Assembly: GCA_900540145.1 (NCBI GenBank)
Contig: UQEW01000010.1
Coordinates: 1 to 42,196 of the forward strand
From: an uncultured Eubacteriales bacterium
Lineage (GTDB): Bacteria; Bacillota; Clostridia; Peptostreptococcales; Anaerovoracaceae
Direction of reading: 5' to 3'
DNA length: 42,196 bases
How positions within the stretch are numbered: position 1 is the stretch's first letter; each line of letters opens with the position of its first letter. Below the pieces are notes generated by a model, which made no database searches, was not told where the DNA came from, and was given only the letters and a program-made list of their open reading frames with translations. Shown here piece by piece: positions 22,455 through 31,880 of the stretch. The position numbers and the translations under genes were made by a program.

Positions 22455-22883
22455 TCATTCCGTTATGGCAAATGTTATTTCTCCTGCAGCAGCCACCTTG
22501 TCTCCTACCTTGGCAACCGCTTTGCCGAATCCCACCGGTCCTCGCTTTTCTATTATTTCGCAATGAAGCTCGAGCACATCTCCCGGAACCACCTGCTCCT
22601 TGAAGCGAAAATTCTTGATGCCGCCGAAAACTGCAAGCTTTCCTTTGTTCTCAGGCAAAGATAGTATAGCTACTGCTCCCGTCTGAGCCAGCGCTTCCAC
22701 GATGAGCACCCCCGGCATTATCTGTCTTTCAGGAAAATGTCCCATAAAATACATTTCATTGGCTGATACGCATTTTATTCCTTTTGCCCATTGTCCCGGC
22801 TCCATATCGACTATCTTGTCCACCAGAAGAAACGGATATCTATGAGGGATTATCTCTTTTATCTGTTCTGAATTCAGCATCAT
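22455..22883 (-). CDS. fabZ: 3-hydroxyacyl-ACP dehydratase
   Basis: 142 residues. The hot-dog fold signature HRYPFLLVDKI and the catalytic pair His49 (MGHFPERQIMPGVL) and Glu63 (VEALAQ) are present. It converts 3-hydroxyacyl-ACP to trans-2-enoyl-ACP. Its start overlaps the fabF stop. No FabA or FabM isomerase gene is in the window. Confidence 0.96.
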   Translation of the reverse strand: MMLNSEQIKEIIPHRYPFLLVDKIVDMEPGQWAKGIKCVSANEMYFMGHFPERQIMPGVLIVEALAQTGAVAILSLPENKGKLAVFGGIKNFRFKEQVVPGDVLELHCEIIEKRGPVGFGKAVAKVGDKVAAAGEITFAITE

Positions 22884-24118
22884 TCTTCGTACCTCCCGAA
22901 AATAATCGAAGCATTATGGCCGCCAAAGCCGAGGGAATTGGACATGGCGTATTCAATATTGGCTGTTCTACCTTTGTTTGCGACTATGTCTAAATCACAA
23001 TCCATGTCAGGCACCTTGTATCCTATGGTTGGAGGCAAAAATCCTTCCTTCAGCGCAGCAATCGTAATTATGGCTTCTATTCCGCCTGAGGCTCCCAAAA
23101 GATGTCCTGTCATAGATTTGGTGGAAGAAATGGCCAAGTTATAAGCATGCTCCCCAAAAGCCTGCTTTACCGCCAAAGTCTCGCATTTGTCATTCATGGG
23201 AGTTGAAGTGCCGTGAGCGTTTATGTAGCCTATCTGCTCCTTTTCCAGCATAGCATCCTTTATCGCCGCTGTCATGCACTGAGCCGCGCCGCTGCCATCC
23301 TCCAGCGGCGCTGTCATATGATTAGCGTCGCAGCTTACTCCGTATCCTGCTACCTCAGCCAGTATGCGCGCGCCTCTTTTGACGGCATGCTGGTATTCTT
23401 CCAATATGAGCACTCCTGCGCCTTCGCCCATCACAAAACCGCTTCTTTCTTTATCAAACGGTATAGACGCCCTCTCCGGCGTATTGTTCTCGCAAAGAGC
23501 TTTCATGGAAGTAAACCCGCCTATGCCCAGTTCTGACACACAGCTTTCCGAACCGCCTGTCATCATGATATCCTGATATCCGTCTCTTATCTGTCTGAAA
23601 GCTTCTCCTATGGCGTTGGTGGCTGAAGCGCAAGCTGTGACTATACACTGGCAACTTCCTTTAAATCCAAACTCTATGGCTGCCATTCCCGCTGCCATAT
23701 TGGTGATAGCCATAGGTACAAAGAGCGGCGAGACTTTATCGAATCCTCGCTTCAAGCCTTTGCTGTGTTCTTCTTCAATAACTCCCAGGCCTCCAATTCC
23801 GCTGGAAATGTTGACTCCGCATCTGGTACGGTCTTCTTTTTCCATATCCAGGCCGCTCTGGTCGAAGGCCTGATGAGCAGCTGCCAAAGCCAGCTGAGTA
23901 AACCTGGCGGTTCTCCTGGCCTGCATTTTATCCATTATATCGCACGGGTCAAACCCTTTTACTTCTCCGGCTATCTTTACTTTATGCTCTGAAGTATCGA
24001 AGCTTTTAATAAAATCTATCCCGCATAAGCCGGCCTTGGCGTTTTCCCACATGGCGGAAACATCGTTTCCTATGGGCGAAACAGCGCCTATACCGGTTAC
24101 TACAACTCTCTTTTTCAT
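22880..24118 (-). CDS. fabF: 3-oxoacyl-ACP synthase II
   Basis: 412 residues, the standard length. The Cys163 nucleophile is in VTACASAT, and the two catalytic histidines are in NAHGTSTPMND and KSMTGHLLGASG. It elongates acyl-ACP with malonyl-ACP. It starts 72 bases after fabG and overlaps fabZ by a few bases. Confidence 0.97.
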   Translation of the reverse strand: MKKRVVVTGIGAVSPIGNDVSAMWENAKAGLCGIDFIKSFDTSEHKVKIAGEVKGFDPCDIMDKMQARRTARFTQLALAAAHQAFDQSGLDMEKEDRTRCGVNISSGIGGLGVIEEEHSKGLKRGFDKVSPLFVPMAITNMAAGMAAIEFGFKGSCQCIVTACASATNAIGEAFRQIRDGYQDIMMTGGSESCVSELGIGGFTSMKALCENNTPERASIPFDKERSGFVMGEGAGVLILEEYQHAVKRGARILAEVAGYGVSCDANHMTAPLEDGSGAAQCMTAAIKDAMLEKEQIGYINAHGTSTPMNDKCETLAVKQAFGEHAYNLAISSTKSMTGHLLGASGGIEAIITIAALKEGFLPPTIGYKVPDMDCDLDIVANKGRTANIEYAMSNSLGFGGHNASIIFGRYEE

Positions 24119-24190
24119 ATAGCTTTTCCTCCTGCTGTTTTCAATGGGTTACATCAAACGCATACTATAAATTCCGTAACCGCCGTGGCG

Positions 24191-24931
24191 TTATCTCATG
24201 CACATCCCGCCATCCACGCATACTGTCTGACCTGTTATGTAGCCGCTTTGCTCTGATGCTAAAAATGCAATTACCTCTGCCACGTCCTCCGGACTTCCCA
24301 TTCTTTTAGCCGGAATAAGAGCCTTAGCCGCTTCTATGGCTGCATCTGTCATGGCGTCTGTCATGTCGGTTTCAATAAATCCAGGGGCAACGGCGTTTAC
24401 TGTAATGCCTTTAGCTGCCACTTCCAGAGCGAAGGATTTAGTAAGGCCTATTACCCCTGCTTTGCTGGCTGAATAGTTAGCCTGCCCTTGGTTGCCTGTT
24501 ATTCCCACTACGCTGGCCATGTTGATTATCCTTCCGTAACGCTGTTTGAGCATCTGCCGGCTTACCGCCTTTGTCATGAGAAAAGTACCCTTAAGATTTG
24601 TATTTATGACAGAGTCAAAATCTTTCTCCTCCATTCTCATCAGAAGGCCGTCTCTTGTTATGCCTGCGTTATTTATCAGCACATCTATCCTTCCGAAACG
24701 CTCCAAAGCTGCTGCTGCAATTTTTTCACATTGCTCTGCCGAGGCCACATCGCCTTTTATCAACAGGATTTCCGCCCCCAGTTGCTTGCAAGCTTCTTCC
24801 GTTTCAGATGCAGCCTTATCATTTCCCAAATAATTTATTACCAGGTTGGCTCCGAGAGACGCCAGCTTAAGGGCAGCAGCCTTTCCGATCCCCCTTGCGC
24901 CTCCTGTTATTATAACTGTCTTCCCTTTCAT
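24191..24931 (-). CDS. fabG: 3-oxoacyl-ACP reductase
   Basis: 246 residues of the short-chain dehydrogenase family: GGARGIG cofactor motif (10-16), NNAG (87-90) and the Ser-Tyr153-x3-Lys157 triad in NYSASKAG. It reduces 3-ketoacyl-ACP with NADPH. The operon position between fabD and fabF supports FabG over other dehydrogenases. Confidence 0.96.
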   Translation of the reverse strand: MKGKTVIITGGARGIGKAAALKLASLGANLVINYLGNDKAASETEEACKQLGAEILLIKGDVASAEQCEKIAAAALERFGRIDVLINNAGITRDGLLMRMEEKDFDSVINTNLKGTFLMTKAVSRQMLKQRYGRIINMASVVGITGNQGQANYSASKAGVIGLTKSFALEVAAKGITVNAVAPGFIETDMTDAMTDAAIEAAKALIPAKRMGSPEDVAEVIAFLASEQSGYITGQTVCVDGGMCMR

Positions 24932-24956
24932 TTTCTTTCCTTTCCGCCGGCATATT

Positions 24957-25898
24957 TTACTTTGCGCCGGTCAGTTGCCTCATTACATCCTCAAAATCGC
25001 AGGCTGACTCTATATTGAGCGTTTCAATATCCGGGGCTGTCTTTTTTACAAATCCTGACAAAGTCTTTCCGGGCCCGATTTCTAACGCAATATCTATGCC
25101 TTCTTTTTTCATCAGCCTTATGGAATCCTCTAAAAGCACAGGAAATGAAACTTGTCTGACAAGCAAATCGGCTATGGTTTCCTCATCTTTTTTCATGCTG
25201 CCTGTAGCGTTGAATACAACGGGAAATCTCATCGGCCTTTCTTCTAAATTTTCCATACGGTCAAATACATTCCTGAGAACCGCGCCTGCCGGCTTCATAA
25301 AGTCAGTATGGAAAGGTCCGCTTACAGGAAGTTTAAGGCATCTTTTTATGCCCTTTTCCATCAGCAGTTTGGATGCTTGCTCAACTGCTTCAGTCAGGCC
25401 GGATATGACTATCTGTCCGGGGCAGTTGAAATTTACAGCCTGGACTTTCTTTCCCGTAAGATTGGAGGCTTCTATGCAGCATTCTTCCACGAGATTTCTT
25501 TCTCCGCCCAGCACGGCCATCATAGCGCAGTCTATGCCTTCTGAAGCTTTGCTCATAGCCTCGGCCCTCTTTCTGACGATGTTAACTGTCTCCTCGGGAG
25601 TGAAAACTTCCGCCGCTGAAAGAGCAGAATATTCGCCGAGACTGAGGCCTAAGGTCATATCCGGTTTAATTCCTTGTTCTTTAAGAAGGGCAGTGACCCC
25701 TGCGGCAAATGCCACCATCACCGGCTGAGTATATCTGGTATCTGAAAGTTTTTCGGCCGGTCCGTCAAAGGCCGCTCTCTTTTCATCCTCAGTCAGATAG
25801 TCAAAGATGTCTCTGAATGCCGGATATTGTTCATAAAAATCTTTTCCCATAGCCGGTCTCTGACTTCCTTGACCTGCAAACAACAATCCTAATTTCAT
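24957..25898 (-). CDS. fabD: Malonyl-CoA:ACP transacylase
   Basis: 313 residues. GQGSQ at 9-13, the nucleophile Ser86 in GLSLGEY and His197 in SGPFHTDF are visible. It transfers malonyl from CoA to ACP. AAGGAG precedes the ATG. Stop of the upstream gene is 16 bases away. Confidence 0.96.
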   Translation of the reverse strand: MKLGLLFAGQGSQRPAMGKDFYEQYPAFRDIFDYLTEDEKRAAFDGPAEKLSDTRYTQPVMVAFAAGVTALLKEQGIKPDMTLGLSLGEYSALSAAEVFTPEETVNIVRKRAEAMSKASEGIDCAMMAVLGGERNLVEECCIEASNLTGKKVQAVNFNCPGQIVISGLTEAVEQASKLLMEKGIKRCLKLPVSGPFHTDFMKPAGAVLRNVFDRMENLEERPMRFPVVFNATGSMKKDEETIADLLVRQVSFPVLLEDSIRLMKKEGIDIALEIGPGKTLSGFVKKTAPDIETLNIESACDFEDVMRQLTGAK

Positions 25899-25913
25899 AT
25901 CTTTCTCCTTATT

Positions 25914-26969
25914 CTATAGCCCGGCAGGAAAATTTCCGGGAGAGATTTTTCTGGGAAACAATTCATCTATAAGGTCTTTCACCGTGGTCATTTCCTTCAC
26001 CCGGCCTACATTGCCGCCGCAGAAAAAAAGTCCCTCCTGAAGGTTTCCTTTAAAAGCCTCTATCAATGCTCTGTTTATACAGTAAACCGTAGTTGCAGGA
26101 TTGCACGTCCTGATGCAATTGATACATTTTATAGGCGGCGTACGCAAACCTGCTTTCGCTTTTTGCACTAAAGGTGTGAGCAACCCACGCCCCGGCATTC
26201 CTACAGGGCTTTTCAATATCACCATATCTTCTTCTTTTGCCTCGATTATGGTTTGCTTGAATTTTTCTGACGCATCGCATTCTTTTGTAGCGATAAATCT
26301 GGTAGCTATCTGCACGCCATCAGCTCCGGCTTCCATCACCGCCTCTATGTCTGACCTGTCGAACACGCTTCCGCCTGCAAACAGCGGAATATCAGAAAAC
26401 AAGTCTTTTATTTCTGATACTATGGTCTTCAAAGATTGGCAGCGGCCGTTTATAAGGTCCTGCTCGTCAAAGCCCAGATGTCCGCCGGCCAGGCTCCCTT
26501 CTGCTACGATGAAATCCGGCTTTTTGCCGAATCTCTTGAGCCAAAAGTTAGCTATGGTTTTTGCTCCTTTGGCTGAAGATACTATAGGCGCCGCTATAAC
26601 TCCGCTGCCGCCCAGTATCCCAGGGAGCTCCAGAGGAATTCCTGCGCCTGATATTACGGCGTCTATGCCCTCTTCACACGCAACTCTTACCATGCGCTCG
26701 TAATTATTGGTCACCACCATGGCGTTGATGGCCAAAAGTCCTTTGCCCTTTGAAATGTTTTTTGCTTTTCGTATTTCTCTTCTAAGGGAACGTTCTGCCG
26801 CGTCGTCAGGAGCTTCCCAAAAGTCTTCTTCTGTAAACCCTATGTTGGCCGTAGAGATCACTCCCATAGCGCCTTCAGCTGCTACAGCTCCGGCCAAATT
26901 ACCCATGGAAACTCCTATTCCCATTCCTCCCTGTATCAACGGACGCTCAAGCCTATCTAACGCTGACAT
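25914..26969 (-). CDS. FabK/nitronate-monooxygenase-like flavoprotein with C-terminal Cys cluster (UfaA candidate)
   Basis: 351 residues, start overlapping the classical fabK by 13 bases. It is a flavin TIM barrel of the FabK/2-nitropropane dioxygenase superfamily (LIQGGMGIGVS near 11, AEGSLAGGHLG at 166-176, GADGVQIATRF near 216-225). It is about 45 residues longer than the adjacent FabK and carries Cys282, Cys285, Cys289 and Cys297 (KCINCIRTCN, then VYC) near the C terminus, absent in FabK1. Proteins like this include UfaA, linked to anaerobic unsaturated fatty acid synthesis in Neisseria gonorrhoeae. With no FabA or FabM in this operon, that role is plausible here, but inferred. A second enoyl reductase is the alternative. 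Confidence 0.75.
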   Translation of the reverse strand: MSALDRLERPLIQGGMGIGVSMGNLAGAVAAEGAMGVISTANIGFTEEDFWEAPDDAAERSLRREIRKAKNISKGKGLLAINAMVVTNNYERMVRVACEEGIDAVISGAGIPLELPGILGGSGVIAAPIVSSAKGAKTIANFWLKRFGKKPDFIVAEGSLAGGHLGFDEQDLINGRCQSLKTIVSEIKDLFSDIPLFAGGSVFDRSDIEAVMEAGADGVQIATRFIATKECDASEKFKQTIIEAKEEDMVILKSPVGMPGRGLLTPLVQKAKAGLRTPPIKCINCIRTCNPATTVYCINRALIEAFKGNLQEGLFFCGGNVGRVKEMTTVKDLIDELFPRKISPGNFPAGL

Positions 26970-27871
26970 CTTGTATAACCTTCCATCATGTTTTCAAATA
27001 TCTTCCTGGCAGGAAGAATTTCTTTCATCATTCCTGCCACCTGTCCCGCCATGAGGGAGCCGTTTTTAGTATCGCCTTCAAATACAGCCTTCTTTAGGGA
27101 GCCTAAAGTAAACTTTTCCAGTTCCATCAAGTCAGCGCCATTCTTCTCCATCTCCAGATATTCTCTTGTCATGGGATTTTTTATGACTCGTACAGGAGCG
27201 CCGGCAGACCTGCCGGTAACCGTGGTGCTGCTGTCTCTGGCAGAAATAATTGCCTGTTTATAGTTTTCGTGTATGGGGCATTCTTCGCTCACCAGAAGAC
27301 AAGTACCCACCTGAACGCCGCAAGCGCCCAGTGCAAAGGCTGCTGCCATCTGTCTTCCGTCTCCTATGCCTCCTGCCGCTATAACAGGTATGTCCACTGC
27401 ATCGCATACTTGAGGCACCAAAGCCATAGTCGTAAGCTCGCCTATATGTCCGCCGCTCTCACAGCCTTCAGCTATCAACCCATCTGCGCCCAGAGATGAC
27501 AGCCTTTTGGCTAAAGCGACGTTGGATACTACGGGGAAAACTTTTATCCCTGACTCTTTCCATTGTTTTACGTATTTTCCCGGATTTCCGGCTCCTGTAG
27601 TAACTACAGGAACACGTTCTTCAATTATTAAGTCAGCCATTTTATCTGCGTCCGGGTTCATGAGCATTATGTTAACTCCAAAAGGCTGCGTAGTCAGGGA
27701 TTTGCAGCGTCTTATCTCTTCTCTGAGACTCTCTGCGCTCATGCCTCCGGCTCCTATGATTCCCAAAGCGCCTGCTTCCGATATGGCTGCCGCAAATTCT
27801 CCTGTCGCAATGTTGGCCATACCGCCTTGCAATATGGGAAATTCTATGTTTAAAATTTCATTGATTCTCAT
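26957..27871 (-). CDS. fabK: Enoyl-ACP reductase II (FMN-dependent)
   Basis: 304 residues beginning MRINEILNIEFPILQGGM, the classical FabK N terminus. The active-site GCESGGHIG motif and GIGDGRQMAAAFALGACGVQ phosphate-binding region fit FabK. It reduces trans-2-enoyl-ACP with NAD(P)H and replaces FabI, which does not occur in this operon, so triclosan insensitivity would be expected of this step. It begins five bases after the fabH stop. Confidence 0.94.
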   Translation of the reverse strand: MRINEILNIEFPILQGGMANIATGEFAAAISEAGALGIIGAGGMSAESLREEIRRCKSLTTQPFGVNIMLMNPDADKMADLIIEERVPVVTTGAGNPGKYVKQWKESGIKVFPVVSNVALAKRLSSLGADGLIAEGCESGGHIGELTTMALVPQVCDAVDIPVIAAGGIGDGRQMAAAFALGACGVQVGTCLLVSEECPIHENYKQAIISARDSSTTVTGRSAGAPVRVIKNPMTREYLEMEKNGADLMELEKFTLGSLKKAVFEGDTKNGSLMAGQVAGMMKEILPARKIFENMMEGYTRCQR

Positions 27872-27876
27872 AATTT

Positions 27877-28833
27877 CTACCTTTTGCTAAAATCTGATTT
27901 TTCATGGTACTCTATGTACATGCTTCCATAGGTCAAGCCGGCTCCGAATCCGGCGCAAATCAATCTTTTTCTGCCTTTAAGGAGGCCTTCTGCTCTCATT
28001 TGGGCTATGGCTATAGGGATGCTGGCAGCAGATGTATTGCCGTAGTTGTAAAGATTTTTGAAAAATTTACGGCTGCTGCCTGATATGCGCCTTGCCACAT
28101 TATCGACTATCCTTTCGTTGGCTTGATGACACACGTAGTAATCGATGTGCTCATCATCAAGGCCTTGTTCTTTCATAAGAGCCATTATGCTGGCGGAAGC
28201 CTTGCTTACAGCAAATCTGTAGACCTCCTGTCCTTCCATTCTTATAAAATGTTCCTTCCCGTCGCATCTCAATACCCGGTTGTCAGAAACCAGTCCGCCG
28301 TTATACGCAAAGTCTGCCGCTGAATCCTTTTGGAGCACTACAGCTCCCGCGCCGTCGCCAAACAATACGCAAGTGCTTCTGTCTGTCATATCTACCAGCG
28401 GCGAAATCTTCTCGCTTCCTATCACAAGAACATACTTGCCATCGATACTGCTTACAAGGCCCCTGGCTATAACGCATCCATAGATGAATCCGGAGCATGC
28501 ACCGTTGACGTCAAAGCTCAAAGCAGACTCGGGAAGGCCCAACCTGCCGGCCACCTCACAGGAAACTCCCGGCGTATGGTTGTCAGGCGTAAAGGTGCAT
28601 ACTATGCAAGCTGCAATTTCCTCCGGCTTGACATTGGCGTCCTTCAGCGCTTCTTTTGCTGCTTGGCAAGCCATATCCGCATTGGAAAGGCTTTCTGCGA
28701 AGTACCGGGAACGGATGCCGGATTTTGACCTTATCCATTCATCGCTGGTATCTACAAGCTTCTCCATGTCTCTGTTGGTTACTATTCTATCTCCCTTGGA
28801 GCTGCCTGCTCCTATTATCTTTATTCCTTCCAA
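27877..28833 (-). CDS. fabH: 3-oxoacyl-ACP synthase III
   Basis: 318 residues. It starts at TTG 28833 immediately after the accA TAG; the family N terminus (IKIIGAGS) leaves no later start. The triad is Cys113 (NGACSG), His (VCHQANE) and Asn (NYGNTSAAS). It starts chains from acetyl-CoA (or branched primers) and malonyl-ACP, so it links the acc genes to the elongation genes that follow. Confidence 0.95.
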   Translation of the reverse strand: MEGIKIIGAGSSKGDRIVTNRDMEKLVDTSDEWIRSKSGIRSRYFAESLSNADMACQAAKEALKDANVKPEEIAACIVCTFTPDNHTPGVSCEVAGRLGLPESALSFDVNGACSGFIYGCVIARGLVSSIDGKYVLVIGSEKISPLVDMTDRSTCVLFGDGAGAVVLQKDSAADFAYNGGLVSDNRVLRCDGKEHFIRMEGQEVYRFAVSKASASIMALMKEQGLDDEHIDYYVCHQANERIVDNVARRISGSSRKFFKNLYNYGNTSAASIPIAIAQMRAEGLLKGRKRLICAGFGAGLTYGSMYIEYHEKSDFSKR

Positions 28834-29649
28834 CTATCCGATGTCCGCCTTCCTCTTGTCTATATTTTTTCCTATATTCCGCAAACGTCTGTACCGTTTT
28901 TCGGCCAGCTTTGCTCCGCTTTCGCCTCTAAACTCTTCAAGGCTTTTTTCAAGCTCGCTGCGCACCGCCTTAAAGACTGCAATTTTATCTTCCTGAGCCC
29001 CTCCTTCAGGTTCCGGCAATATTTTGTCACATATGCCTAAAGCTTTCAGATCCTTTGCCGTGATTTTCATCAGCTGACAAGCATCTCTCCACCTGGAGGA
29101 ATCTTTCCAAAGGATGCTGGCAAAGCCTTCAGGCGACAGTATGGAAAATACGCTGTTCTCCAGCATTATAACCTTGTCGCAAACTCCGAAAGCTAAAGCT
29201 CCTCCGCTTCCGCCTTCGCCGATGAACACAGAAATTACAGGCGTCCTAAGTCTGCCAAGCGCGGCTATGCAAGAAGCAATAGCCTCCCCCTGGCCTCCGG
29301 CCTCTGCCTCCAGTCCAGGATAAGCTCCCGGCGTGTCCACAAAGGTTATGACCGGTCTGTTAAACTTCTCTGCCTGTTTCATAAGCCTGACGGCTTTTCT
29401 ATATCCTTCAGGGTTGGGCATTCCAAACCTGTGCTTGACGTTTTCATCAAGACTTCTGCCCTTTTGATGGCCTATAACGGTCACCGGCATGCCTGATATA
29501 AAAGCGATGCCTCCTATGACAGCCCCATCTTCTCCGTGAAGTCTATCCCCTGCCAAATAGAAAAAGTCATCGAATATGTATTCTATATATTCTCTGGCAG
29601 TAGGACGCTGACTGTCTCTTGCCAGCAACATCTTTTCAGCGGCGTCCAT
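28834..29649 (-). CDS. accA: Acetyl-CoA carboxylase carboxyltransferase alpha subunit
   Basis: 271 residues from ATG 29649, seven bases after AGGAGG; an earlier in-frame ATG at 29676 lies inside accD and has no such site. The crotonase-fold blocks HQKGR, NPEGYRKAVRLM, DTPGAYPG and IGEGGSGGALA are typical. With AccD it transfers carboxyl from carboxybiotin to acetyl-CoA. Overlaps accD by 14 bases. Confidence 0.95.
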   Translation of the reverse strand: MDAAEKMLLARDSQRPTAREYIEYIFDDFFYLAGDRLHGEDGAVIGGIAFISGMPVTVIGHQKGRSLDENVKHRFGMPNPEGYRKAVRLMKQAEKFNRPVITFVDTPGAYPGLEAEAGGQGEAIASCIAALGRLRTPVISVFIGEGGSGGALAFGVCDKVIMLENSVFSILSPEGFASILWKDSSRWRDACQLMKITAKDLKALGICDKILPEPEGGAQEDKIAVFKAVRSELEKSLEEFRGESGAKLAEKRYRRLRNIGKNIDKRKADIG

Positions 29650-30505
29650 TGGCGGACCTCCTCTCGTTTTTCTCATGGGCCGAAAGCAAAAATCCCAAGG
29701 TTTTCTTCATGTCTTTTCTGGCTACTACAGCATCTAAAAAGCCGTGTTCTAGCAAATATTCAGACTTCTGAAAACCTTCCGGAAGAGTCTGACCTATGGT
29801 CTGTTCTATGACTCTCGGACCTGCAAATCCTATAAGCGCTCCTGGCTCACCAATGATTATATCTCCCAGGCTGGCAAAGCTGGCTGTAACGCCTCCTGTG
29901 GTGGGGTTGGTCATAACTGATATAAATAACAGCCCTGCTTCACTGTGTTTGGCCACTGCTGCCGAAGTCTTTGCCATCTGCATAAGGGAAAGGATGCCTT
30001 CTTGCATTCTTGCTCCGCCTGACGCCGAAAATACCACCATAGGCAGTTTTTTCTTGGTAGCATATTCAAAGCAGCGTGTTATCTTCTCCCCAACAGCGCT
30101 TCCCATGCTCCCCATCATAAACCTGTTATCCATAACGCAAAGCGCCGTCTTGACGCCGTTTATCCTGCCGACGCCCGTCAAAACCGCTTCTCTCAAGCCT
30201 GTTTCCGTTCTTGTTTTGCTGATTTTTTCATCGTATCCGGGAAAGTCCAGGGGATTCCCTGCTGTTACGGCTGAACAGATCTCTCTAAAGCTGCCCTGAT
30301 CCACCATAGTCCTTATCCTGTAAAAAGAGCTGACTTTAAAATGGTGGCTGCAAGACGGGCATACGTACATTTCTTCTGCTAAAATGCTTTCCGGATACTT
30401 TGTGCCGCAAGACGGGCATATTATGTTCCTGTTATTTTCTTTGATATCTTTAAGGGCTGAAAGCACTTCTTTCTTTTTCTTAAACGGATTGCTTAACGGA
30501 TTCAT
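29636..30505 (-). CDS. accD: Acetyl-CoA carboxylase carboxyltransferase beta subunit
   Basis: 289 residues if started at ATG 30505, just after GGTGGAAAGG; a longer frame from 30526 is possible. The N-terminal zinc ribbon (CPSCGTKY and CPSCSHHF) is followed by the carboxyltransferase domain (SASGGARMQEGI, TNPTTGGVTASFA). Forms the A2D2 complex. The start overlaps the end of accC, so translation is probably coupled. Confidence 0.95.
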   Translation of the reverse strand: MNPLSNPFKKKKEVLSALKDIKENNRNIICPSCGTKYPESILAEEMYVCPSCSHHFKVSSFYRIRTMVDQGSFREICSAVTAGNPLDFPGYDEKISKTRTETGLREAVLTGVGRINGVKTALCVMDNRFMMGSMGSAVGEKITRCFEYATKKKLPMVVFSASGGARMQEGILSLMQMAKTSAAVAKHSEAGLLFISVMTNPTTGGVTASFASLGDIIIGEPGALIGFAGPRVIEQTIGQTLPEGFQKSEYLLEHGFLDAVVARKDMKKTLGFLLSAHEKNERRSANGRR

Positions 30506-31880
30506 CCTTTCCACCTGCCTTTTCATATATGGACAGCAATTCCTCCATGTGCCTGCTTACAAACCCGGTATCGTACCGGCCCCGCATAAAATCGCTGTTG
30601 TACATCAAGAGATATTGTATGGGAAGAATCGTATCCACGCCTTCAATGATCATTTCGCCTAAGGCTCTTCTCATCTTTCTTATGGCCTCCAGCCTGGTGT
30701 CTCCTTTTACTATGACCTTTGCCACCATGGAATCATAATACGGACTTATTTCGCACCCTGTATATAGAGCGCTGTCCACCCTTACACCGTGGCCGGCCGG
30801 AAGGTGCAGAAAGCTTATTTTGCCGGGACACGGCGCAAATCCGTCGTATATTTTTTCAGCTGTTATCCTGCACTCTATGGCATGACCGTCTGTCTTTACA
30901 TCTTCTTGGCGGATAGAAAGCGGCAGGCCTGAAGCTATTCTCAGCTGTTCTCTTACCAGATTGATTCCTATCACCATCTCTGTAACGGGATGTTCAACCT
31001 GTATTCTTGTATTCATCTCTATAAAATAGAAATTATCATCCTTGTCTACTATGAATTCTACAGTTCCGGCGCCCTTGTATCCGGCAGCCTCTGCCGCCTT
31101 CACTGCCGCCCGACCCATTGCTTTTCTAAGCTCGTCGCCGAGCTGCCAAGCAGGAGCTTCTTCCAAGATCTTTTGATTTCTTCGCTGCATGGAGCAGTCC
31201 CGTTCGCCCAGATGTATTATATTGCCCAAATCATCGGCTAATATCTGGAATTCTATATGGCGAGGATTTTCGATGAGTTTTTCCACATAAAGGCTTCCGT
31301 CGCCGAAACAGCTTTCAGCTTCGGCTGACGCTTCAAAAAACAGCTTTGCAACTTCTTCCTTGCTGTCAGCTCGTCTCATACCGCGGCCGCCTCCTCCTGC
31401 GGAGGCTTTTAACAACACCGGATATCCTATCGCATCGGATACGTCTATGGCTTCACCGACGTTTTCTATGATTCCTTCAGAACCGGGTATAACCGGTACT
31501 CCCGTTTTTTTCATAAGCTCTCTGGCTGACGCTTTGTCTCCCATAAGCTTTATGGTTTGAGGTGAGGGACCGATGAACTTTAGGCCGTTCTCTTGGCATA
31601 AATCGGCAAAGTCGCCGTTTTCCGACAAAAATCCAAATCCCGGATGAATAGCGTCGCACCCTGTAGCTTTTGCAGCTTCTATGATGTTACCTGCATTGAG
31701 ATAGCTGTTTTGAGGTCTGGGGCCGCCTATGCACACAGCCTTCGCAGCAAGGGCTACGTGGAGAGCGTTCTTGTCCTCAGTAGAATAAACGGCAACAGCT
31801 TCAACAGAGTTATCTATGCATTCTCTTATTATCCTTACGGCAATTTCCCCTCTGTTGGCTACCAGCACTCTTTTCAGCAT
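30480..31880 (-). CDS. accC: Biotin carboxylase
   Basis: 466 residues. The ATP-grasp domain shows KASAGGGGRGMR (near 160), EKLIENPRHIEFQ, the biotin-carboxylase signature around FIEMNTRIQVEHPVTE, and RITAE. It carboxylates the biotin on AccB using bicarbonate and ATP. GAGGTGG lies four bases before the ATG; the start overlaps the end of accB by seven bases. Confidence 0.96.
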   Translation of the reverse strand: MLKRVLVANRGEIAVRIIRECIDNSVEAVAVYSTEDKNALHVALAAKAVCIGGPRPQNSYLNAGNIIEAAKATGCDAIHPGFGFLSENGDFADLCQENGLKFIGPSPQTIKLMGDKASARELMKKTGVPVIPGSEGIIENVGEAIDVSDAIGYPVLLKASAGGGGRGMRRADSKEEVAKLFFEASAEAESCFGDGSLYVEKLIENPRHIEFQILADDLGNIIHLGERDCSMQRRNQKILEEAPAWQLGDELRKAMGRAAVKAAEAAGYKGAGTVEFIVDKDDNFYFIEMNTRIQVEHPVTEMVIGINLVREQLRIASGLPLSIRQEDVKTDGHAIECRITAEKIYDGFAPCPGKISFLHLPAGHGVRVDSALYTGCEISPYYDSMVAKVIVKGDTRLEAIRKMRRALGEMIIEGVDTILPIQYLLMYNSDFMRGRYDTGFVSRHMEELLSIYEKAGGKDESVKQSV

